Shown here piece after piece: positions 14,915-19,704 of a DNA stretch of 19,704 nucleotides; the stretch's first letter is position 1, and each line of letters starts with the position of its first letter. Position numbers and translations under genes: made by a program. The notes beneath the pieces were generated by a model. It worked only from the letters and a program-made list of their open reading frames with translations, ran no database searches and was not told the origin of the DNA. The DNA comes from Rhodoferax sp. (GTDB lineage: Bacteria; Pseudomonadota; Gammaproteobacteria; Burkholderiales; Burkholderiaceae_C), in contig JAIFMA010000098.1 in NCBI GenBank assembly GCA_020048795.1, positions 1 through 19,704 of the forward strand. Reading direction: 5' to 3'.

Positions 14915-15286
14915 CTAAACATTTGCAAGTTGCCCCATCCAGACTCTTGCATCCGCAACCGTGTCGAAAAAATCAACCGGGTAGTGCGTCAGCGCGGTGA
15001 AACCTGTGACCAGATCGTGTATGCCTTGATCCGCAGTCACGATGGCAATTTTGATATTTGGATTGGATATCTCGGCGCCAAGCCCGTGGATGGCGGCAAC
15101 TTTGATATCTTTCGGCCCAACACTGTGACCGGTGACTTGCAAAAAGTCTTTGATGAAATAGCGCCATCGTTCGAACTCAGGGTCACTCTGGCCAGGGAAC
15201 ACCGATTGCAGAAACTCCTCGCCAGTGACAAACCCGAAATACTTGGTATAGACGCCAAATTTTTCACCTGTGATTTGATAAGCCAT
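14915..15286 (-). CDS. SpoIIAA-like (STAS/SEC14-type) small protein
   Basis: A 123-residue soluble protein with no signal or membrane segment. Its pattern fits the SpoIIAA-like family: an opening strand (AYQITGEKFGVYTKYFGFVTGEEFLQSV; only its start AYQITGEK is firm), a central strand IKVAAIHGLGAEIS, then IKIAIVTADQGIHDLV, and a final FFDTVADARVWMG, which matches the family's closing helix. In other bacteria such proteins accompany signalling genes, but the activity is usually unknown. GAGGA at 15291-15295, four bases before the ATG, supports the start, and the gene follows the GGDEF-EAL gene by 18 bp, so they probably share a transcript. Family assignment is by pattern only. Confidence 0.65.
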   Translation of the reverse strand: MAYQITGEKFGVYTKYFGFVTGEEFLQSVFPGQSDPEFERWRYFIKDFLQVTGHSVGPKDIKVAAIHGLGAEISNPNIKIAIVTADQGIHDLVTGFTALTHYPVDFFDTVADARVWMGQLANV

Positions 15287-15304
15287 GACATCCTCATCTT
15301 GTTT

Positions 15305-17770
15305 TCAAACCTCCAGCGCCATCGGCCTGCCAAAAAAATAGCCTTGAAACTCCCGGCAACCGTTGGTCTGCAAAAACTGGCACTGCTCAGTCGTCTCGAC
15401 ACCCTCGGCAATCACGGCAATGTCAAGGCTTTGGCCCAGGGTGATCACGGCCCGCACGATGGCGGCGTTGCTGGGGTCATCTTGCAGACCACGCACAAAC
15501 GACTGATCAATCTTCAACTTGTCCAGCGGAAGGCGTCGCAGATAACTCAGCGATGAGTAGCCCGTACCAAAGTCGTCCAGGGCAAAGCGCACACCATGGC
15601 GTTTGAGCACCTGCATCTTTGCAATCACAGTGTCTACATCGCGCACCATCATGCCCTCAGTCAGCTCCAATTCGAGCAAGGCTGGGTTGGCACCGGTTTG
15701 TGCCAGCGTGGTTAACACGCACTGGGCAAAGTCTTTTTGATGAAACTGTTTGGCACTGACGTTGACTGACAGGGTGAGGTGGCGCATATCCGGGCAAGTT
15801 GACCATTGCACCAGTTGCTGGCAAGCGGTTTGCAGAACCCAGGTGCCGATTTGAATGATGAATCCCGTTTCTTCAGCCAGGGGAATAAACATGGCCGGCG
15901 AAATCGGGCCTTGCTCAGGATGCTGCCAGCGCAGCAGCACCTCAGCACCAAAGAAATAGCCCTGATGATCGGTTTGAATCTGATAGTGCAGTGTGAATTG
16001 GTCTGGCAGGCCTTGGCGCATCCATTCATTGAGCATGAACCGGGTCTGCAGCACTTCCTGGGTGCTTGAGTCAAAGAAACGAATCAAGTTGCATCCGAGT
16101 TCCTTGGCCCGGTACATGGCCGTTTCAGCGTGGGTGACCAAGGTCGACGCTTCAACACTCGAGTCTTCAAACAATCGTATGCCGATGCTGGCAGAGGCGG
16201 GATGGCTGTGACCCATCAGGACAAAGGGCTGATCAAACGCTTCAATGATGCGACTGGCCACCATTTCGGCCTTCTCTGCGGCGCTTGTCTGTTGGGTAGC
16301 CAGCGCTTCAAGCACCACCACAAACTCGTCTCCCGCCAAGCGCGCCAGTGTGTCAGTAGGATACAGACAGGTCTTGATGCGCTGGGCCACCTGGACCAGC
16401 ATCAGGTCGCCCATCTGGTGTCCCAGTGCCTCATTGAGACTTTTGAAGTCATCCAGGTCAAGCAACAGCACAGCGCCAATCGTTTTGTTGCGTTCACAAC
16501 TGATCTGGGCTTGCTGCAAGCGGTCAAACAACAGAAAGCGGTTGGGCAGATCAGTCAGCGGGTCATAAAACGACAAATGATGCAGGCGATCTTCGACTTT
16601 GCGGCTTTCACTCAAATCAGTAAACGCGATGACATAGTGCGTGACTTGATTCGGCTTGCTGGCCACAGCCATGATGCTCAGGTGCGCCGCATAGATATCG
16701 CCGCTTTTGCGCCGGTCTGTGACTTCACCACGCCAGAACATCTCGGTGGGCAAACGGTTTGTCAGCGCCCAGAACCGCATCAAATCAGCTTGGCCGGCGC
16801 GCGTGATGGCCGATTTTTTGCCGACCGCCTCAGAGGCGCTGTAGCCAGTAATATTTGAAAACGCCACATTGACTTTCAAGATCATCATGTGGGTGTCAAT
16901 GATCACCATGCCTTCCAGTGATTCAAAAGAAGAGCGGGCCAGGCTCAGATCGTGTTCAAGTTGATGGCGTTCGCTGATGTCACGTATGAACGCACAGCGC
17001 ATGGCAGCCGTTTGACCGTTGATCGCTGTCAAGGTGATCTCGATCGGCAATTCATGGCCGCGCCGGTGCAGGGCGCCTGTTTCCATGCGCACGCTTGGCT
17101 CGCCGTGCCGTTGCGCCAGCCGAAATGCGCTTTCCAGGTTCATCCGATGCTGTAGTGGCAACATCGTGTCGCAAAACACCTTGCCAATGACTTCGTCGGC
17201 AGACCAGCCCAATAGGCGTTCGCACGCAGTGTTCCAGCCGGTGATGTGGCCACACTCGTCCATTTGAACCACAGCGTCAAGGCAGGCATCGAAAAACACC
17301 TGAACCAGGTCGTTTTTTGACGCTTGTTTTTGAAGTGGCCAGGCCCTTGTTGCGTCCTGCGCCAGCAACAGACGGGCTATTTTCTGATCTTCGTGAGCGA
17401 TGTGAGCGCTCAGCCAATGCACCAGATAATGGCCCAACTCTTCAGCTATAGCGGCGTCAGCTTCGCTTGCCCGGCGTAACACCAGCGCCTCTATTTTTTG
17501 GGCGAACGTGTGATGAGATGCCAGATGATGACGCTCCAACTCGGTGCCAATGGCGACCTGTGCCATCAGCGCCTCTTCTTCGCTGAAGTGAAACAGCACG
17601 TAGATTTTCAGGCTAGGCAGCAACTCATCGAGCGCCTGGGTGGACCGCCCTGCCAGATGCAAACCGATCAACTCATTGGCACGTGAGAACAATTCGGCGT
17701 GTTGCTGGTCAATCGACCGAATGCCGGTGGCCAAAGCCGGGCTCCATTGAAGCCTTGATTTTTGAGTCAT
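15305..17770 (-). CDS. Hemerythrin-PAS-PAS-GGDEF-EAL c-di-GMP protein
   Basis: Soluble multidomain signalling protein, 821 residues. The N-terminal bacteriohemerythrin (about 5-138) has all seven expected di-iron ligands: H24, H61, E65, H82, H86, H123, D128. This suggests oxygen or NO sensing. Two PAS domains follow (about 152-270 and 278-390). The GGDEF domain (about 398-515) reads RLAGDEF, with Ala for the first Gly, and has YPTD rather than an RxxD inhibitory site. The EAL domain (about 575-821) reads AEVLLRW with catalytic E610, N670, E705, DDFGTGYSS at 732-740, K753, E789 and Q809, so phosphodiesterase activity is likely. Cyclase activity is uncertain, since AGDEF variants may be active or act as GTP-binding regulators. 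It follows cheZ by 38 bp; GGGAG lies nine bases before the ATG. Confidence 0.94.
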   Translation of the reverse strand: MTQKSRLQWSPALATGIRSIDQQHAELFSRANELIGLHLAGRSTQALDELLPSLKIYVLFHFSEEEALMAQVAIGTELERHHLASHHTFAQKIEALVLRRASEADAAIAEELGHYLVHWLSAHIAHEDQKIARLLLAQDATRAWPLQKQASKNDLVQVFFDACLDAVVQMDECGHITGWNTACERLLGWSADEVIGKVFCDTMLPLQHRMNLESAFRLAQRHGEPSVRMETGALHRRGHELPIEITLTAINGQTAAMRCAFIRDISERHQLEHDLSLARSSFESLEGMVIIDTHMMILKVNVAFSNITGYSASEAVGKKSAITRAGQADLMRFWALTNRLPTEMFWRGEVTDRRKSGDIYAAHLSIMAVASKPNQVTHYVIAFTDLSESRKVEDRLHHLSFYDPLTDLPNRFLLFDRLQQAQISCERNKTIGAVLLLDLDDFKSLNEALGHQMGDLMLVQVAQRIKTCLYPTDTLARLAGDEFVVVLEALATQQTSAAEKAEMVASRIIEAFDQPFVLMGHSHPASASIGIRLFEDSSVEASTLVTHAETAMYRAKELGCNLIRFFDSSTQEVLQTRFMLNEWMRQGLPDQFTLHYQIQTDHQGYFFGAEVLLRWQHPEQGPISPAMFIPLAEETGFIIQIGTWVLQTACQQLVQWSTCPDMRHLTLSVNVSAKQFHQKDFAQCVLTTLAQTGANPALLELELTEGMMVRDVDTVIAKMQVLKRHGVRFALDDFGTGYSSLSYLRRLPLDKLKIDQSFVRGLQDDPSNAAIVRAVITLGQSLDIAVIAEGVETTEQCQFLQTNGCREFQGYFFGRPMALEV

Positions 17771-17808
17771 TTATTTTTTTCTCCCTTGGTGTTGCCATAA
17801 TGCTGCCG

Positions 17809-18432
17809 CTAAAAACCGAGCGAAGCCAGCAAGTCATCCACATCGTTTTGCTTGAGCGCCTTGTCGGGTACCTGTGGGCCTGCCAGGTCTGAACTGGGGC
17901 GGCAGGCCGCCAGGTGCTCGGGTGCACTGTTCATCAGCAGGTTGAGCAACTGCTGCTCTGTCAGGCTGATGATGTCAATCACTTTTTTGATGATCTGGCC
18001 CGACAAGTCCTGAAAGTCCTGCGTCATCATGATGTCGCCCAACACGCCGCTTTGGTCTTGTGCAAAGGTACTGGACTGCTGGGCAAATTCTTCGCTGGCC
18101 AGGATCAAGCCATGGATGTCGTCCTTGCCCGGGGGTGGTCCGCTTTGCAGGTGGCGCAGAACCTGCAAAAAGCAGTCACTCCTGGATTTGAACTGATGGC
18201 ATTTGGGCTGTGCCAAATCTATCAAATTCAGCACTTTATTGGCAGCCACTTCGGTCATTTGCCCCACATGGCTTAGGCGATCCCTGGCATCAGGAATCTC
18301 TTGCGTCACCGCCAGCAAACCCTGCTCCAGCCCAAGTTCGGTCATGGCTTCGTGCAATTGCCGGGTAATGCGGCCAAGCCGCTCAAAAGTTTCTTCGGCA
18401 CTGACTGCCGCAGGTGGTGGGGGTATGTTCAT
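17809..18432 (-). CDS. cheZ: CheY-phosphate phosphatase CheZ
   Basis: Cytoplasmic phosphatase that ends the chemotaxis signal by dephosphorylating CheY-P, 207 residues (E. coli CheZ has 214). The helical hairpin contains IPDARDRLSHVGQMTE (about 46-61) and the active segment MTQDFQDLSGQII, where D142 and Q146 correspond to the catalytic Asp143 and Gln147 of E. coli. The C-terminus NDVDDLLASLGF is the conserved CheY-binding helix. Its ATG overlaps the cheY stop (ATGA, 18429-18432), so the two are translationally coupled, as expected for partners that work in a fixed ratio. Confidence 0.97.
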   Translation of the reverse strand: MNIPPPPAAVSAEETFERLGRITRQLHEAMTELGLEQGLLAVTQEIPDARDRLSHVGQMTEVAANKVLNLIDLAQPKCHQFKSRSDCFLQVLRHLQSGPPPGKDDIHGLILASEEFAQQSSTFAQDQSGVLGDIMMTQDFQDLSGQIIKKVIDIISLTEQQLLNLLMNSAPEHLAACRPSSDLAGPQVPDKALKQNDVDDLLASLGF

Positions 18433-18821
18433 GATAGTCCCTTGCGCTTAAAAATCGCCTCAATTTTTTGTGTCAACGTTGCTGCAGTAAACGGCTTGAG
18501 GATGTAACCATCCGCACCCGCCTGGGCCGCTTCAACGATGTTTTCCTTGTGTCCTTCTGCCGTAACCAGCAGAAATGGCAGATTTTTGAGTTTGTCAGAG
18601 CGGCGAACGGCTCTGAGCAATTCAATGCCGTTCATACGCGGCATGTTCCAGTCACTGACCACAAAATGAACGTTGTCGTGTTCCAGTTTGCGCAGCGCCT
18701 CGGTGCCATCTTCGGCCTCGGCAACATGACCAAAACCCGCCTCGCGCAGCAAGTTGTTGACAATTCGGCGCATGGTGGAAAAGTCGTCCACCACCAAGGC
18801 CGTGCAGTTTGATAAATCCAT
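18429..18821 (-). CDS. cheY: Chemotaxis response regulator CheY
   Basis: Single-domain receiver that, when phosphorylated by CheA, binds the flagellar motor switch; 130 residues. All key residues fall at E. coli positions: D12 and D13 in VVDDFSTMRR, phospho-accepting D57 in VSDWNMP, T87 in LVTAEG and K109 in ILKPF. The frame is open upstream to 19091, but homology begins at 18821. GGAG at 18828-18831, six bases before this ATG, supports the start. It is the first gene of the chemotaxis run and diverges from the HTH-receiver gene. CheZ follows with an ATGA overlap. Confidence 0.97.
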   Translation of the reverse strand: MDLSNCTALVVDDFSTMRRIVNNLLREAGFGHVAEAEDGTEALRKLEHDNVHFVVSDWNMPRMNGIELLRAVRRSDKLKNLPFLLVTAEGHKENIVEAAQAGADGYILKPFTAATLTQKIEAIFKRKGLS

Positions 18822-18873
18822 CGTGGGCTCCACAAAGCCTTGTTGATTGGTCAGGCAATTTGCAAGAAAAATC

Positions 18874-18879
18874 ATTATA
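18874..18879 (-). promoter_or_regulatory. Candidate -10 element for cheY
   Basis: A perfect TATAAT on the minus strand, 52 bases upstream of the cheY ATG in an AT-rich 118-bp divergent gap. No good -35 lies 16-18 bases upstream. No clear sigma-28 flagellar promoter was found in the gap. Confidence 0.35.
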
Positions 18880-18880
18880 T

Positions 18881-18899
18881 TGATAAAAGTGATAAAAAG
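18881..18899. repeat. Short direct repeat TGATAAAAG in the divergent promoter gap
   Basis: TGATAAAAG at 18881-18889 is followed directly by TGATAAAAAG at 18890-18899. The pair lies beside the candidate cheY -10 element and could be regulator half-sites for the divergent HTH protein, or simply AT-rich filler. Confidence 0.3.
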
Positions 18900-18902
18900 T
18901 AG

Positions 18903-18931
18903 TGGGCAAAATGGGTTAATTTCTCTATAAA
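18903..18931 (+). promoter_or_regulatory. Candidate sigma-70 promoter for the HTH-receiver gene
   Basis: TGGGCA (18903-18908, four of six to TTGACA), a 17-base spacer, then TATAAA (18926-18931, five of six). Transcription would begin near 18938, which would favour the ATG at 18979 over the GTG at 18940, or a leaderless GTG start. Confidence 0.4.
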
Positions 18932-18939
18932 ATGAAATC

Positions 18940-19569
18940 GTGCACCAGCCAGAAACCGACACCGATGACCTCAACTTCATGACCACCCGATCGGTCGCGC
19001 GCCAGCTTGGGTTGGCAGTGCGATCGGTGCAACTGATGGTGGATCGGGGCGAGCTGGAGGCCTGGCGCACACCTGGTGGGCACCGGCGCATTGCGCGCCA
19101 ATCGGTTCAAAAGTGGCAGGCGCGCGGTTCGGATGATCGTGCCAACTTCATCCCGTCCCAAGCCGCAGCTTTGGCGTCCGCAAAGAATGGCAGCGTGCTC
19201 TTGATCGAGGATTCCATTCATTTTCAGAATTTGGTCAAATTGCTGCTCAAGCAAGAATTCCCCGATGTGGCGCTGCATGTGGCAGGTGACGGCATTGTGG
19301 GCTTGGCGATGGCCGGGCAATTGCAACCCGACGTGCTGATCATTGACATTTTGTTGCCCTCCATTGATGGGGCAACCCTGATCACCACCTTGCGATCTCA
19401 CCCGCAGTTCAAAAACAACCATTTGATCGTGCTGACCTCTCTCGATGTGCCCCAGCTCGGACCTTACAGTTTTGCACTCAGTGGGGTGCCTGTGGTGCAC
19501 AAGCCGCACATGGTGACCGACTTACCGCCCTTGTTGGCGAGTTTGCTGAAAGCGTCAAGAACACCGTGA
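18940..19569 (+). CDS. Response regulator with N-terminal MerR/excisionase-type HTH and C-terminal receiver
   Basis: DNA-binding response regulator, 209 residues from the GTG, with domain order reversed from the usual receiver-then-HTH. The HTH (about 13-60) reads MTTRSVARQLGLAVRSVQ, then LEAWRTPGGHRR, the wing pattern of MerR_2/excisionase-like folds. A linker leads to a receiver (about 85-205) with E90 and D91, phospho-accepting D136 in LIIDILLPSIDG, T166 and K188 (VHKP), so it should accept phosphate. The start is uncertain: GTG 18940 has no clear ribosome-binding site and ATG 18979 begins right at the HTH. It diverges from cheY and overlaps the next gene by GTGA. It is the only DNA-binding regulator in the window; targets unknown. 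Confidence 0.9.
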   Translation: MHQPETDTDDLNFMTTRSVARQLGLAVRSVQLMVDRGELEAWRTPGGHRRIARQSVQKWQARGSDDRANFIPSQAAALASAKNGSVLLIEDSIHFQNLVKLLLKQEFPDVALHVAGDGIVGLAMAGQLQPDVLIIDILLPSIDGATLITTLRSHPQFKNNHLIVLTSLDVPQLGPYSFALSGVPVVHKPHMVTDLPPLLASLLKASRTP

Positions 19570-19704
19570 AAACAGCGCTTGTTGCCGACTTGAAAGCCTG
19601 CCAGCAGGCCGCGACGGATCGTTATTTCAAGGGCTCAGCCAGCCTCTACCAGGCTTTCCTGAAGGCCGCCGTGGCGCAGTTCCCAAACGATATGGCGGCC
19701 ATTG
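19566..19704 (+). CDS. Probable Hpt phosphotransfer protein (3' end cut off)
   Basis: Start of a gene running off the window; 46 residues are visible. Its GTG overlaps the stop of the HTH-receiver gene (GTGA, 19566-19569), so the two are translationally coupled. The segment RYFKGSASLYQAFLKAAVAQF resembles the first helices of Hpt domains, where a Gly/Asp followed by LY and an aliphatic helix precede the phospho-accepting His; only RYFKGSASLYQAFL is needed for the match. The His motif itself lies beyond the window, so the call is provisional. An Hpt here would fit the hybrid kinases, whose receivers need an Hpt to pass phosphate on. Whether it is a stand-alone Hpt or part of a larger kinase cannot be seen. 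Confidence 0.55.
   Translation, partial: MKTALVADLKACQQAATDRYFKGSASLYQAFLKAAVAQFPNDMAAI

Noticed and set aside
18822..19091. N-terminal extension of CheY back to 19091
   Set aside because: Homology, length (130 residues) and a ribosome-binding site all place the start at 18821, and the extension would overlap the divergent gene.

Overview
The window looks like a chromosomal segment of a GC-rich, motile betaproteobacterium. Its chemotaxis and signalling proteins resemble those of Comamonadaceae such as Rhodoferax or Polaromonas; that placement is an impression from protein style, not a database result. No tRNA, rRNA, transposase or CRISPR array was seen.

Region 1 (1-2891, plus strand) is the 3' part of a peptide/nickel-type ABC importer operon: a permease cut by the window edge, a second permease, and two ATPases, with start/stop overlaps or short gaps. 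It ends in a 149-bp convergent gap.

Region 2 (3041-9833, minus strand) is a sensory cluster transcribed towards the ABC operon: hybrid kinase HK1, a periplasmic sugar-type binding lipoprotein, and hybrid kinase HK2. The binding protein overlaps HK2 by ATGA and no permease or ATPase lies beside it, so it probably feeds a ligand signal to a kinase. HK1 has Gln where the phospho-accepting His should be, but its receiver Asp is intact. HK2 keeps its His, but has Asn in place of its receiver Asp and a one-base frameshift between its dimerisation and ATPase domains. The defects are complementary: either the pair divides one phosphorelay between two proteins, or the locus is decaying.

Region 3 (10055-18821, minus strand) is a chemotaxis gene run in the order cheY, cheZ, a hemerythrin-PAS-PAS-GGDEF-EAL protein, a SpoIIAA-like protein, a fragment resembling the CheA C-terminus, a methyl-accepting chemotaxis protein, cheW, and a six-TM hybrid kinase (HK3). 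No intact cheA is present. The 5' leader of the chemoreceptor gene carries short tandem octamer repeats.

Region 4 (18940-19704, plus strand) diverges from cheY. It encodes a response regulator of reversed architecture (N-terminal MerR/excisionase-type helix-turn-helix, C-terminal receiver) and, overlapping it by GTGA, the start of a probable Hpt phosphotransfer protein. These are plausible downstream partners for the hybrid kinases, which otherwise have no output regulator in the window. The chemotaxis run would link ligand and oxygen sensing to CheY-driven motility and c-di-GMP turnover.
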